41,234 bases of DNA from Thermoplasmatales archaeon UBA447 (GTDB taxonomy: Archaea; Thermoplasmatota; Thermoplasmata; Thermoplasmatales; Thermoplasmataceae): the NCBI GenBank assembly GCA_002503205.1, contig DARE01000034.1, positions 1 through 41,234 of the forward strand, written 5' to 3'. The notes under the pieces were generated by a model. The model saw nothing but the letters and a program-made list of their open reading frames with translations. It ran no database searches and was not told the DNA's origin. The translations under genes and the position numbers were made by a program. Shown one piece after another: positions 25,842-35,413 of this stretch. Numbering within the stretch: the first letter of the stretch is position 1; the number at the start of each line of letters is the position of its first letter.

Positions 25842-26247
25842 TTACGTTGTAGCTGTGGCAATACTGCTAAGCTCTTCCCTAATTTTTTTTGGAGTTATTT
25901 ATTCCGATTATGTCCATACAAATACTGAAATTTCACAGTCAGAACAGGGTCAGAGCCAGAGGATGTATGATATGATAAATTCGAAGATAAATATAACATC
26001 TGCACTTGAGGCAGGGAACTCAAGCCAGAAAAACGTTACGATCAATATGGTCAATTCAGGCAGTGTAACCCTGTACCTGAATCAGACCGATGTCCTGGTA
26101 AACGGGACTATTCATCAATTCAATTTCACAAGGGAATATCTCTTCCCTCTGCAGAATGAGACAATAAGATTTACCACTTCACTGGAGCCAGTGGAAGTGG
26201 AGCTAGTGTTTAACACAGGATATAAGGCTTACGTGGAGGTAAAATAA
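25831..26247 (+). CDS. arlF: archaellum stator-like protein ArlF
   Basis: From ATG 25831 the protein is 138 residues: an N-terminal membrane helix (about 4-24) and an outer beta-sandwich. ArlF binds the S-layer and, with ArlG, anchors the motor. The start at 25831 overlaps the arlD/E stop; a listed TTG four codons earlier has no ribosome-binding site at proper distance. The outer domain carries sequons. In a probably wall-less organism the anchor partner is likely a glycoprotein layer or membrane. Confidence 0.82.
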   Translation: MGFSYVVAVAILLSSSLIFFGVIYSDYVHTNTEISQSEQGQSQRMYDMINSKINITSALEAGNSSQKNVTINMVNSGSVTLYLNQTDVLVNGTIHQFNFTREYLFPLQNETIRFTTSLEPVEVELVFNTGYKAYVEVK

Positions 26248-26248
26248 A

Positions 26249-26707
26249 ATGGGTTCAATGGGAACATCTGAAATGATATTCTTCATAGCCACTCTGGTGG
26301 TAAGCATAGCAGTTGTAGGGGTGTTGGGTTCCCAGACATCTCACATAGCCCTTGGCATGGAGAACTCTGCCAAAAACACAAACAGCCAGATTCAGAATGG
26401 GTTCGAGATCATAAATGATCCGTCTATGATCCCGTACCATAACGGGACATACACCTTTTATGTGAAGAATACCGGAAGTGATGCTTTCTTCTTCACCAAT
26501 AATTCTGTGACGGTTCTGATGAACGGCACTGTTGTTCCAGATTCCGCGCTGCTGTTCATTTCACCAGGAAATAGTGGAGAACTGGAACCGGGGCAGGTAG
26601 GGGATCTGTACGTATCCATACCTGTGGGTGCAGGATACAACCAGCTTACCCTTATACTGGAAAGCGGTGTTCAGGGAACTTTCACATTCCAGACTGGGGT
26701 GTCCTGA
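26249..26707 (+). CDS. arlG: archaellum stator-like protein ArlG
   Basis: A 152-residue protein with an N-terminal membrane helix (MIFFIATLVVSIAVVGVLG) and an outer beta domain with TYTFYVKNTGSDAFFF and a closing strand TFTFQTGVS. It resembles ArlG, which forms a filament capped by ArlF in the stator. The start ATG 26249 is one base after the arlF stop and lies behind GGAGGT. An internal ATG three codons in is also possible. Sequons occur in the outer domain. Confidence 0.84.
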   Translation: MGSMGTSEMIFFIATLVVSIAVVGVLGSQTSHIALGMENSAKNTNSQIQNGFEIINDPSMIPYHNGTYTFYVKNTGSDAFFFTNNSVTVLMNGTVVPDSALLFISPGNSGELEPGQVGDLYVSIPVGAGYNQLTLILESGVQGTFTFQTGVS

Positions 26708-26709
26708 CC

Positions 26710-27381
26710 ATGTATCTGGATTTTTCCATCCAGGGTGACGAACTAGACAGAAGGATGGGTGGCGGCCTCTACATTGGGCAGATAGTTACAATCCAGGGAG
26801 GCAGCGGAGAAGGCAAAACCTTGCTCTGCCTGCGCCTTGCGTATGGAATGATCAAACATGGAGCCACCGTTGCTTATGTCTCATCACAATTCCCCATAAG
26901 GGAATTCATCTCAGAGGCTGAGTCTCTAGGGTATCCAATGTTCAATGAGATACTTTCTGGCCAGGTCTCCTTCATAACTTCAGTCTTTCTGCTGAGAAAA
27001 TCCAGAAGAGCCACTATTGATGAACTTCTAAACCTTGAGGAAGTCAAAGCAAAACAGGTATTGATTATAGATTCCATGCACTCCGGGATGTTCAAGGATT
27101 TTGACGTTGTTGATTACTTCGCTAAACTCAGGAAGTTTTCTGAGGGCAGGATAGTCATAACTACACTCAACCCTTCGGACATCGATCAGACAAGCATGAG
27201 CAAAATTAGGGAACTTTCCACTACGATCATTAATCTTACCTCAAAGGAACTTGCAGGGGAAAGGAGGCACGGGATAGATCTGATGAAATACCCGATGGCA
27301 ATGAAATCATTTCAGCAGGCCATTCCATTCCGAATTGAGCCCGGTAGGGGCCTCATAGTGGAGATATCAAGTGTATCGTAG
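26710..27381 (+). CDS. arlH: archaellum motor regulator ArlH (RecA-like)
   Basis: A 223-residue RecA/KaiC-fold ATP-binding protein. Walker A is GGSGEGKT (30-37), Walker B is VLIIDS with D121. The family fold features are the start DELDRRMGGGLYIGQIVTIQG and MKYPMAMKSFQQAIPFRIEPGRGL near the C terminus. ArlH forms a ring that binds ArlI and needs ATP binding for function. The catalytic glutamate usual for active RecA ATPases is not obvious, which fits a regulatory role. The ATG comes two bases after arlG. Confidence 0.92.
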   Translation: MYLDFSIQGDELDRRMGGGLYIGQIVTIQGGSGEGKTLLCLRLAYGMIKHGATVAYVSSQFPIREFISEAESLGYPMFNEILSGQVSFITSVFLLRKSRRATIDELLNLEEVKAKQVLIIDSMHSGMFKDFDVVDYFAKLRKFSEGRIVITTLNPSDIDQTSMSKIRELSTTIINLTSKELAGERRHGIDLMKYPMAMKSFQQAIPFRIEPGRGLIVEISSVS

Positions 27382-27389
27382 GTGATAAT

Positions 27390-29009
27390 GTGGTTGAGTT
27401 TGTTGTATCTGACACGATTGAAGTTGCGGTGCAGAGAAATCCCCATCTTGGCCGATACCTGGATGAATACAGGATGCTCACTCAGCGTACTCCCACCTTT
27501 ATCCCAGCCCCTGATAACTCCCTTAGGGAGATTGCAAACATTGATGTTATATATCCTGTGGGAGACCCAATTTTCATCCACATTTACATGGAAAACGATG
27601 CGAAGGTATACCAGCCAATAGAGCCACAGCTCTCACTGGAGGAGCAGCTTTTCATGGAAGACGTCATGTCTGTGATACTGAATTTTGCTTCTGATTACCC
27701 GCCTCCTGAGAATGAGGAAATTCTGGAGAAGAATCTTGATGAGATATTCGGGAAGATATTGAAGATAGGCACAGCAAATAAAGTAAAAGGAACAAATGTG
27801 ACTGTTTTAGCAACTTTCAAGGACCGCCTCATATACAACATAAAGAGGGAGGTCCTCGGGCTTGGGCCTATTGAGCCACTGATAAGAGATTCTAATATTG
27901 AAGATATAAGTGGCATTGGAGCTCATGACATATTCATAGTCCACAAGATCCTTGGTTCGCTGAAAACCAAGATCACATTTGGAGATAATGACAGATTGAG
28001 CCTTTACAGCAAGAGGCTGAGCGAGAGAGTTGGCAGGCCAGTAAGTGATAAAACTCCAATTGTGGATGCTACCCTGCCTGATGGATCAAGGCTTTCAATA
28101 GTTTACAGTTCAGATGTATCGGCAAGAGGGCCGAGTTTCACAATAAGGAAATTCGCAGATATCCCTATAAGTATTGTGCAGCTTGTCAGATACAATACAA
28201 TGTCTGCTGAGGAGGCAGCATACCTCTGGCTTGCCCTTGAATACGGGCAGAGTGTTTTCGTGTGCGGGGAAACAGCCAGCGGAAAGACGACTGTGGTCAA
28301 TGCAATGATACCGTTTATCAGGCCTGAATCCAAGATATTCAGCGCTGAAGACACCCCAGAAATAAGGGCCCCCCAGGATGCATGGCAGCAACTGGTGACA
28401 AGGGAAAGAGGGGCAGAAGAGAGCAGGGTCACACTCTTTGATCTTCTTAAGACCGCCCTGAGATCGAGGCCCAATTACATAATTGTTGGAGAAATAAGAG
28501 GGGCTGAGGGATCCATGGCCTTCCAGGCCATGCAGACGGGGCATCCTGTCATATCAACTTTCCATGCAGCATCTGTGAGAAAGATGATTCAGAGGTTCAC
28601 CGGAACGCCAATCAACATTCCTGTTACTTTCATGGATAACCTGAATATTGCCCTGATTCAGCAGGCAGTATATGTGAATGGAAAATTCCTTAGGAGAACC
28701 ACGAGTATAAATGAAATTGAAGGTTATTTTGAGGAACTGGGGGGTGTTTCTACAAAGCAGGTCTTCCAGTGGGATCCAACTACGGACCAGCATGTTTTCA
28801 GGGGATTGAACAACAGTTACATCCTGGAAAAGAGAATAGCTGAAACGGCAGGAATGCCGGATCCAAAGATGATATATGAAGAACTCTTCAAGCGTGCCAG
28901 GATCATAGAAATGATGCTGAAGAACAACATTTTCTCATACTACAAGGTCTTTGATCTGATAAAGACATTCTATCAGAAAGGAGAGGCGGCAGCCCTCTCG
29001 TTCAGGTGA
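27390..29009 (+). CDS. arlI: archaellum motor ATPase ArlI
   Basis: A 539-residue secretion-type ATPase of the ArlI/PilT/GspE superfamily that drives assembly and rotation. Walker A is GETASGKTT (293-301). The C-terminal domain has the Asp-box EDTPEIR, a Walker B reading NYIIVGEIRG and the His-box STFHAA. The N-terminal ~240 residues are the family's N domain, with GLGPIEPLIRDSNIEDI. GTG 27390 is chosen: the nearby ATG 27388 is out of frame, and AGGTGAT precedes it. The last codons overlap arlJ by GTGA. Confidence 0.95.
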   Translation: MVEFVVSDTIEVAVQRNPHLGRYLDEYRMLTQRTPTFIPAPDNSLREIANIDVIYPVGDPIFIHIYMENDAKVYQPIEPQLSLEEQLFMEDVMSVILNFASDYPPPENEEILEKNLDEIFGKILKIGTANKVKGTNVTVLATFKDRLIYNIKREVLGLGPIEPLIRDSNIEDISGIGAHDIFIVHKILGSLKTKITFGDNDRLSLYSKRLSERVGRPVSDKTPIVDATLPDGSRLSIVYSSDVSARGPSFTIRKFADIPISIVQLVRYNTMSAEEAAYLWLALEYGQSVFVCGETASGKTTVVNAMIPFIRPESKIFSAEDTPEIRAPQDAWQQLVTRERGAEESRVTLFDLLKTALRSRPNYIIVGEIRGAEGSMAFQAMQTGHPVISTFHAASVRKMIQRFTGTPINIPVTFMDNLNIALIQQAVYVNGKFLRRTTSINEIEGYFEELGGVSTKQVFQWDPTTDQHVFRGLNNSYILEKRIAETAGMPDPKMIYEELFKRARIIEMMLKNNIFSYYKVFDLIKTFYQKGEAAALSFR

Positions 29010-30676
29010 AAGAGATGGCGATGGGCGAAACAAAAAGCATGGGCCTTTTCCACGGCATTGAATTTTCAAGGAAAGATGTCAGCATAATCGTAGCATTGAC
29101 TCTTGCAACTGCATCCCTCCTGATGGTTTTCTTCATAACTTTTTCCATCTATTTTGCAATAGGGGCCGGAGTTTTCGGAGCAGCTATGTTCTACAAGTTC
29201 ATGAAGCCAATACTTCAGAGGGATTCAGACAGAACCAATATAAACTCGAACATCCCATTTTTCATAACATCATTCGCAACACTATCAGTAAGTGCAGCAA
29301 ACAGGATAGATATTGTTGAAATACTGTCCAGAAAAGACAAACTTGGTAGGCTGGCTAAAGATATGGAAAAGCTCCACAACCTTGTGAAGAACTGGAGACG
29401 TGGCCTGTCGGAAGCTGCGATGTTTCTTTCAAAGAAGACGCCAAGCGAGGTTTTTGAGGATTTTCTTTCAAGATTCGGACATGCAATAGATAGCGGACAG
29501 GACTTTGAGGAGTTTGTCAAAAATGAGTCAGAAACTGTAATGAGCAATTTTGAGACCTCATATATTTCTGCCCTGTACAGCTTCGATCTTTTCAAAGACC
29601 TGTATGTTTCCATGCTCCTGGCCTTTGCTTTCCTTATTACATTCGTTATGATAATGCCCGTACTTATATCCATAAACATACTAGATGTGCTCACACTGAG
29701 CCTCCTGGCCATAATTCTTGGAGAAGCAATGCTGACTTATGGGATTAAGATAGTACTGCCCAATGATCCCATATGGCATGATACTGGCATAAAAACTCCC
29801 TTACATCTTGAACTCAGAAGGGCAATGATAATAGCTCTGACTGCCTGTGGAGCGATTGCTGCTGCTGTTTTTGCATTGAAGCTTTATGACAGGATTCCAT
29901 TTTACTTTACAATAACAATGGTGATCACACCTCTTGCTTATCCTGGTTACCTGGGATCAAATGCAGAAAAGAAGGTAGCAAAAAAAGACGATATGTTTGG
30001 AAGTTTCATAAGGGCTTTATCTGGCTCAGCTTCTGCGAGAGGTAATATGGTGATAGATGCACTGAAGTCAATAGTGCTTCATGACTTTGGAACCCTCACG
30101 AGAGATGTCAGGGATCTTTACAGAAGGCTGGTTTACAGAATAGACAGTATCAGGTCATGGAAATATTTCAGTGCGGACACCGGCTCCCACCTCATAGAGG
30201 TATTTTCTGAAAGTTTCGTTGAGAGCATTGACCTGGGTGCTGATGCAGCTGAAGCAGGAAAGGTTGTCGCCGACAATTTCGATCGTGTAGTGAGGATGAG
30301 GAAGCGGAGGCATGCATCCGTAAGCAGTTACGTGGGTGTCCTTTATGGAATAACTGGTGGACTTGCATTTTCACTCGCTATTTCGTTCGGTGTCCTTGAA
30401 ATTATAAACAAGGTCTTTGCCTCCTTCGATTTATCCACCCTTAACGACTTTGGCATATTCGTTTCACAACCTCCAAGCGCAATTATTGAGATTGAGGCAT
30501 TCCTGGTCGTGATCCTCCTTGTGCACTCATTCATTGCAGGAACGGCCCTTAAGGTTGCGGATGGTGGAAAGGTTACACATGGGCTTCATCACTTTGTCAT
30601 AATGAGCTGGATAGTGACTGCAACACTCTACGGAACTCTGTATCTTACATCAATAATGCTCTCCGGAGCACTTTGA
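29006..30676 (+). CDS. arlJ: archaellum polytopic platform protein ArlJ
   Basis: A 556-residue membrane protein of the T2SF/TadC type, the platform that ArlI acts on. Membrane segments cluster near residues 25-70, 195-250, 270-320 and in the C-terminal third (about 440-550). Soluble helical domains lie between, with DFLSRFGHAIDSGQDFEEF and the later EVFSESFVESIDLGADAAEAG. It starts at GTG 29006, overlapping the arlI stop as GTGA; ATG 29015 is an alternative start. The operon ends here and no prepilin peptidase gene follows. Confidence 0.93.
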   Translation: MKEMAMGETKSMGLFHGIEFSRKDVSIIVALTLATASLLMVFFITFSIYFAIGAGVFGAAMFYKFMKPILQRDSDRTNINSNIPFFITSFATLSVSAANRIDIVEILSRKDKLGRLAKDMEKLHNLVKNWRRGLSEAAMFLSKKTPSEVFEDFLSRFGHAIDSGQDFEEFVKNESETVMSNFETSYISALYSFDLFKDLYVSMLLAFAFLITFVMIMPVLISINILDVLTLSLLAIILGEAMLTYGIKIVLPNDPIWHDTGIKTPLHLELRRAMIIALTACGAIAAAVFALKLYDRIPFYFTITMVITPLAYPGYLGSNAEKKVAKKDDMFGSFIRALSGSASARGNMVIDALKSIVLHDFGTLTRDVRDLYRRLVYRIDSIRSWKYFSADTGSHLIEVFSESFVESIDLGADAAEAGKVVADNFDRVVRMRKRRHASVSSYVGVLYGITGGLAFSLAISFGVLEIINKVFASFDLSTLNDFGIFVSQPPSAIIEIEAFLVVILLVHSFIAGTALKVADGGKVTHGLHHFVIMSWIVTATLYGTLYLTSIMLSGAL

Positions 30677-30704
30677 GCACATCGATTAAGAAAATACACA
30701 AAAA

Positions 30705-30715
30705 AAATTTATATG
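30705..30715 (+). promoter_or_regulatory. TATA-like box for the helical-repeat protein gene
   Basis: AAATTTATATG is centred about 25 bases before ATG 30736, so the following two genes probably form their own leaderless unit rather than relying only on read-through from arlJ. Confidence 0.55.
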
Positions 30716-30735
30716 CTGTTCTGACTTAAGAGCCG

Positions 30736-33700
30736 ATGGCCGATCCGTCTCCGGAATCGGAGTTAAACAGCAAATTAACCTCCATGGTCAGGAAACTGGA
30801 GGCTAAGGCAGTCTCCTCACCACTGGAAGCCTCCAGTGAATTTATCGAGGAACTGAGGAGGGAACTTGATCTAGCTAAAGTTCCGGATTTGCTTAATCTT
30901 TTGAATGGTACCAACATTCCGGCGTCAGTGCTTAGAGACGCTCTTTCTGGAATAGCTAGCATCTTTCCGGAAAGCCAGGATCTAAACAGGCAAATTCTGG
31001 AATACCTGCTTAAGAATTCATTTTTTGAGGATGCTGCTTCGCTTGCAATTGAGAACCCGTATCTTTTGAAAGATCTGGCTGAAGCTAATATCGATTATCA
31101 AAAGTTAGGGCAAACTACCAAGGATAAACTTGCGCTTTCAATGGTTAGAGCACAGATATTTAACGACGATCTTACGCTTTCGGTAGCCTCTTCCTCGTCT
31201 GATTCAGAATCTATGTCGGAAATATTGAAATTGATGCTGAAAAATCAGATGTATGATAACATTCTCTCTTTATACAGGAGAGTGCCATCTTTATCAAACG
31301 TTCCTGAAAACTCAATAACAATACTCCGGGCATTGAAAGAATCTTCTCCTGATCATGTTATAGATTTTCTCCGGGGCAGAGATTTTTCATCCATTAAGAG
31401 CCTCGATTCACAGAGATTTTTGGCTGAGATTGCCTCAGGAACTGGAGATCAGGAACTATTTGAATCGATAATCAAGGAATCGCTTGCTATGTTTCCGGAT
31501 GATTTCATGCTCCAGGAAGTGAAGGCCTCATTTCTAATGGACCATGGAGATAAGAATCAGGCTTTCACTATTCTAAAAGATCTCTTCAATAGAGGATCAC
31601 TTGACGATTCCAGAATAAAGCAGCTGATAGACCTGGCAAGGGACCTAAAACTTTACGACGAATGCCTCCAGATAATTTCAGGAATTGACGAGGATAAGAA
31701 AGGCCCCCGCATCTATTCTATTGCTGCCGACTGCTACCTTGAAACAGGAAGACTTCAGGAGGCACAGAATTTGATCTCAGTGGCTTTGAAAAAGTACCCG
31801 GAAAGCGAGGAGGTTAAATACCTCAGGTACAGAGTCATGAGGGACATGCAGAGGCATAATGAGGCCTACGAAATTGCTCTTGAGCTCGTCAAGACTGGTT
31901 CAAGAATTGATGATGTAATTTCATACCTTTTCAACTGGCTTTATTCCCTTGGGGAATACAAAGACATACTGGATCTGTACAGAAAATTTGAAGTTGAATC
32001 CCCAATCAATATTCATTATATCGTTGCTTCGCTGATTTCACTGAAGGAATCAGATGAGGCCCTAAAACTTATTCGGGAGAACAGGGATGTCTTGTATTCC
32101 CCCCTTGTAGCTGACTCCATTTTTTATAATTTTCGGATGGATGAGGAAATTTCTGAACTTGAAAAAATAACACCGGAAAATGCCGACTTATTGAACATGG
32201 TACTGCGGAGACTTAGAGGAATTTTTCCTCAGCATTTGGTTCCGGAAAACATTTCAGATTATTCAAGATCCAGGGCTTGCTGTTTTATAATAGCATATTC
32301 GCATTACAACTCAAACTCTCAGGAGATAGAGGAGAGAGTAAGGACACTTTTGGCCGGCAAGAACAATGCAGAAATACTCGACCTTCTTGAGACCGTTCAT
32401 ACAATCAGAATGACGGGTAAATCTCCAGGTTCTATACTGGATACTCCAAAGTTTTTGTTTCCAATTGCAACTGCAATGTTGAACTCGGGTATGATCGATC
32501 AGGCAGAGAATTTAGTTCTCAGGTCTGAGCATAGCGATTCAGATCCTTTCTATTCCTATCTAAGACATCAGATTGAATTCGGAAGAGAGAACTATTCTGG
32601 AGCAAAAAAATTCCTGTCAAAATCAATATCAAAGCTTGATAATCTGCAGTTCCTTCAGGATGCCATCATAATATCCATAAGAACCAATGACTCCGAAGAT
32701 CTTAACAAATATATTCTTCTGATTGAGGAAAAATCATGGGCAGCAAATCTCGATCTCGGTTTCGTTCATAAGGAGCTCATTGCCACTGGCAACTGGGGGC
32801 TTGCCGAATCTGTATTGCAGGCCATGGAGAGATGGGGGCTTAAAGGCCATGACTATTTCATCATAAAGAGGGATTTCTTTCTTGCCACTGGAAATCTTAA
32901 GGAGGCTGAGGAGGCATCTGCAGAGATTTTCAGGATTCAGAACTATTCACTGGATGATCTGAATGAGCATATTGAAATTCTCAAACGGTCCGGGCATGAA
33001 TCCGACATAGAGAATTTTCTGGATGACATTGAGGCCGGTGGAGCTCCTCCCCAGGCATATCTGCTCCACGGCGATATGCTATTCAGGAAGGACAATTTCC
33101 TAGGAGCAGTAAAGGAATTTGAGAAGGCATCCTCCCTTGGAATTGATCTGAAAGGAAACAGAAACTACATTCTTTCACTCATAGAACAGGGAATGGATTC
33201 AAAGGCTGAGTCAATGATGGCGGACACCAGTGATCCATACATTCTCATCAGGCTGTACCAGAAGACCCATAAGATACAGGAATCTCTGGCTCTTCTGAGC
33301 AAATACAGATCAGATGCCGAAAAGTATGAGGATCTCTATAGATTTGCGGCCTCAAAATTGTGGTACAACACTGAGATCAGGGACATTCTCTATGAAATTT
33401 TTAAAGAAAAAGGGTACCTCTTCCTTGGGAAGATACTTGCAAGAAACCTCTACGACGGTGGAGATTCAGAGGGGGCCATCAGGATTGTGAAGAACCTTGC
33501 AAAAAATTATCCGCAGAACCTTGAAATCAGAAGAATTCTCATAGATCTGTACGTGAAGTCAGGATTGAGAGATGAGGCCATTTCCCTGATACTTGACTCA
33601 TTTGGCCATACTTCCGCAGAATCGGATAGAAATCAACTGGTAAAAACTCTATTCCAGCTCTATTTTCAGGACAGGGATTACAGGGAGATTGTAAAATTCT

Positions 33701-34389
33701 TTGAGAAGAATCCGGATTATACTGATGGTGATCTCCTGCAGTACGTGGTCCGAAGTTACATAGAACTTGAAGATTTTGATACCGCAGAGAGAATAATAAG
33801 CAAACATGAAGGTACAACAATCTCGGGTGAAGTCCATGGCCAGCTAATGGAAGACCTAAATTTCAAAAAGCAGTTTGTGGAGACCTTGTTCTATGTTTCA
33901 AAACTATTCAAAAGCGAATACAAGGAGGGTAGAACTTTTGACAAGAAAGAGGCATTCTACAAAGCAGGAATACCCGTGGAAAAGCTCCCCGCAGTATTCA
34001 CATTCCTTGAGAGCAGGGATTTCTATTTTGACATAAATCAGGAAAAGTATGAGATATATTCAAGGGATATCATACAGAAGGCATGCAGGGCAGTGCACCT
34101 TGAATCAATAAGGCAGATGACCATGAATGTTATATTCAACAATATGGATAAGAAAGATCCAGTTCTGGCAAGGAATATATACCTCTACATAAGGGAGCAA
34201 CTTGAGACTCCACGCAAAGCAAGATACAGGGATGCCAGATACCTTAAACTGCTTAAAACCGCGCTTAGGGAAGGCCTGAAGCCGGAGCCTTTGCACATTG
34301 CATACGGCCTTAAGGTTGGAATTTCCGAATCTCTTGAGGTTCTGGCAATACTGAACCATATGGACACACTGGAAAACAATGGTGTATGA
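30736..34389 (+). CDS. giant helical-repeat (TPR-like) protein
   Basis: A 1217-residue soluble protein with no signal peptide or membrane segment. Most of it looks like paired antiparallel helices of TPR/HAT type; repeats are visible at YSIAADCYLETGRLQEAQNL, AYLLHGDMLFRKDNFLGAVK and ARNLYDGGDSEGAIRIVKNL. A long degenerate solenoid is likely. It could be a scaffold. The ATG is preceded by a promoter-like box. The last 11 bases overlap the next gene, a membrane protease-like protein, so the two are probably co-translated. Location directly behind the archaellum operon hints at a role in motility or assembly, but that is only context. No known family was recognised. Confidence 0.7.
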   Translation: MADPSPESELNSKLTSMVRKLEAKAVSSPLEASSEFIEELRRELDLAKVPDLLNLLNGTNIPASVLRDALSGIASIFPESQDLNRQILEYLLKNSFFEDAASLAIENPYLLKDLAEANIDYQKLGQTTKDKLALSMVRAQIFNDDLTLSVASSSSDSESMSEILKLMLKNQMYDNILSLYRRVPSLSNVPENSITILRALKESSPDHVIDFLRGRDFSSIKSLDSQRFLAEIASGTGDQELFESIIKESLAMFPDDFMLQEVKASFLMDHGDKNQAFTILKDLFNRGSLDDSRIKQLIDLARDLKLYDECLQIISGIDEDKKGPRIYSIAADCYLETGRLQEAQNLISVALKKYPESEEVKYLRYRVMRDMQRHNEAYEIALELVKTGSRIDDVISYLFNWLYSLGEYKDILDLYRKFEVESPINIHYIVASLISLKESDEALKLIRENRDVLYSPLVADSIFYNFRMDEEISELEKITPENADLLNMVLRRLRGIFPQHLVPENISDYSRSRACCFIIAYSHYNSNSQEIEERVRTLLAGKNNAEILDLLETVHTIRMTGKSPGSILDTPKFLFPIATAMLNSGMIDQAENLVLRSEHSDSDPFYSYLRHQIEFGRENYSGAKKFLSKSISKLDNLQFLQDAIIISIRTNDSEDLNKYILLIEEKSWAANLDLGFVHKELIATGNWGLAESVLQAMERWGLKGHDYFIIKRDFFLATGNLKEAEEASAEIFRIQNYSLDDLNEHIEILKRSGHESDIENFLDDIEAGGAPPQAYLLHGDMLFRKDNFLGAVKEFEKASSLGIDLKGNRNYILSLIEQGMDSKAESMMADTSDPYILIRLYQKTHKIQESLALLSKYRSDAEKYEDLYRFAASKLWYNTEIRDILYEIFKEKGYLFLGKILARNLYDGGDSEGAIRIVKNLAKNYPQNLEIRRILIDLYVKSGLRDEAISLILDSFGHTSAESDRNQLVKTLFQLYFQDRDYREIVKFFEKNPDYTDGDLLQYVVRSYIELEDFDTAERIISKHEGTTISGEVHGQLMEDLNFKKQFVETLFYVSKLFKSEYKEGRTFDKKEAFYKAGIPVEKLPAVFTFLESRDFYFDINQEKYEIYSRDIIQKACRAVHLESIRQMTMNVIFNNMDKKDPVLARNIYLYIREQLETPRKARYRDARYLKLLKTALREGLKPEPLHIAYGLKVGISESLEVLAILNHMDTLENNGV

Positions 34390-35008
34390 AATGTACAGAT
34401 CCTATTTTTACAGCAACAGGAAGGAGAGCGATGACATAACTATTGCCGTTCTCGGGCTCACCGTTGCCTATGCCATACTGATACTTGGGAGAGACGGTTT
34501 TCATGTAAGCCTTAATCTGGCCCTTATAATACTTGGAGAGAGTTTTGTTGCCGTTTTCACAGCATTCTTTCTCCATGAGTTGGCTCACAGACAGATTGGA
34601 AGAAGGCTTGGGTATCACACAAGATTCCAGCTATGGCCCTTCGGGCTGCTTCTTGCATTTGTAACTGCATTTATTGGAATATTGTTCGGTGCAATGGGTG
34701 CAGTCAGCATCTATAACGCCAGAGATAACCGCTCCATGGGCATTATAGCGGCCGCTGGCCCGGCTACAAATCTTGGACTTGGTTTCATATTTCTTGCTAC
34801 AGGGTTAGTATTTTCAGGCATTCCACTGGCTTTTGAAATAGCAACGAGTGTATCAGGATTGAACTTTTACCTTGGAACTTTCAATATGATACCATTTGGG
34901 CCTCTGGATGGCCATAAGGTGCTCTCCTGGGACTTCAGGTATTTTATCTTTCTATTCTCAGCGCTGCTTGTGATGACTGTTATATCATTCTCAGTGTTCC
35001 GCTTCTGA
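34379..35008 (+). CDS. site-2-protease-like membrane metalloprotease (M50 family)
   Basis: A 209-residue membrane protein with about six hydrophobic segments. The zinc-binding HExxH motif is HELAH (66-70) within a membrane helix. The second motif is NMIPFGPLDGHK (169-180), with D177 as the third ligand, plus AAGPATNLGL (124-133) in the fourth helix, all typical of M50 peptidases. Such enzymes cut membrane proteins within the bilayer. No PDZ or CBS domain is present, making it a minimal type. ATG 34379 or in-frame ATG 34391 are possible starts. It is coupled to the repeat protein, which could supply substrates. The 3' end overlaps a convergent gene by 18 bases. Confidence 0.82.
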   Translation: MVYEMYRSYFYSNRKESDDITIAVLGLTVAYAILILGRDGFHVSLNLALIILGESFVAVFTAFFLHELAHRQIGRRLGYHTRFQLWPFGLLLAFVTAFIGILFGAMGAVSIYNARDNRSMGIIAAAGPATNLGLGFIFLATGLVFSGIPLAFEIATSVSGLNFYLGTFNMIPFGPLDGHKVLSWDFRYFIFLFSALLVMTVISFSVFRF

Positions 35009-35272
35009 GAGAGGTTCGTCCTCAAGTTTAAGGAAAAATATGGAATTCTCACCTACCTCAATTCTCTGCTTTACCCCGAATTTCCTGTATTCATTCCTGA
35101 ATTTTACCTCAACAGTCTTTGATGCTGACATATCGGCCCACATATTTGGCCCGGGAGGCATGATTACACCCACATAGAATGGATTCTCTGATGCAACAAA
35201 CCACCTTTTACTATCCAGATAAAATGAATTACCGGACTCTGTCTTCAATGAAAATTCATAATCGCTCGCCAT
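34991..35272 (-). CDS. small conserved hypothetical protein
   Basis: A 93-residue acidic, soluble protein with predicted beta character (RWFVASENPFYVGVIMPPGP, then KTVEVKFRNEYRKFGVKQRI) and an acidic C terminus. I recognise no family. It overlaps the end of the M50 gene on the other strand by 18 bases. Its start ATG lies within a 13-base inverted repeat, GCCATT-A-AATGGC at 35268-35280 on the plus strand. It could be a small binding protein; no function is claimed. Confidence 0.5.
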   Translation of the reverse strand: MASDYEFSLKTESGNSFYLDSKRWFVASENPFYVGVIMPPGPNMWADMSASKTVEVKFRNEYRKFGVKQRIEVGENSIFFLKLEDEPLSEAEH

Positions 35273-35372
35273 TAAATGGCCAACATTTGTGCATAGATGT
35301 ACTTTTCACTGTATTGCAATGTCTGCTTCTTGGAATTTTAATATCGTTGGAGTAAAATCAGCAGATATTTTG

Positions 35373-35387
35373 AAATTTATATACATT
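35373..35387 (+). promoter_or_regulatory. TATA-like box for the peroxiredoxin gene
   Basis: AAATTTATATACATT is centred about 34 bases before GTG 35414. The rest of the gap from 35273 to 35372 shows only A/T-rich sequence and the palindrome over the start of the minus-strand gene. Confidence 0.5.
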
Positions 35388-35413
35388 AAAATATAGGAAC
35401 TCGATTTCATAAT

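Noticed and set aside
29215..29712. 165-residue reverse frame inside arlJ
   Set aside because: Antisense to arlJ with shadow composition; no independent promoter or motif.
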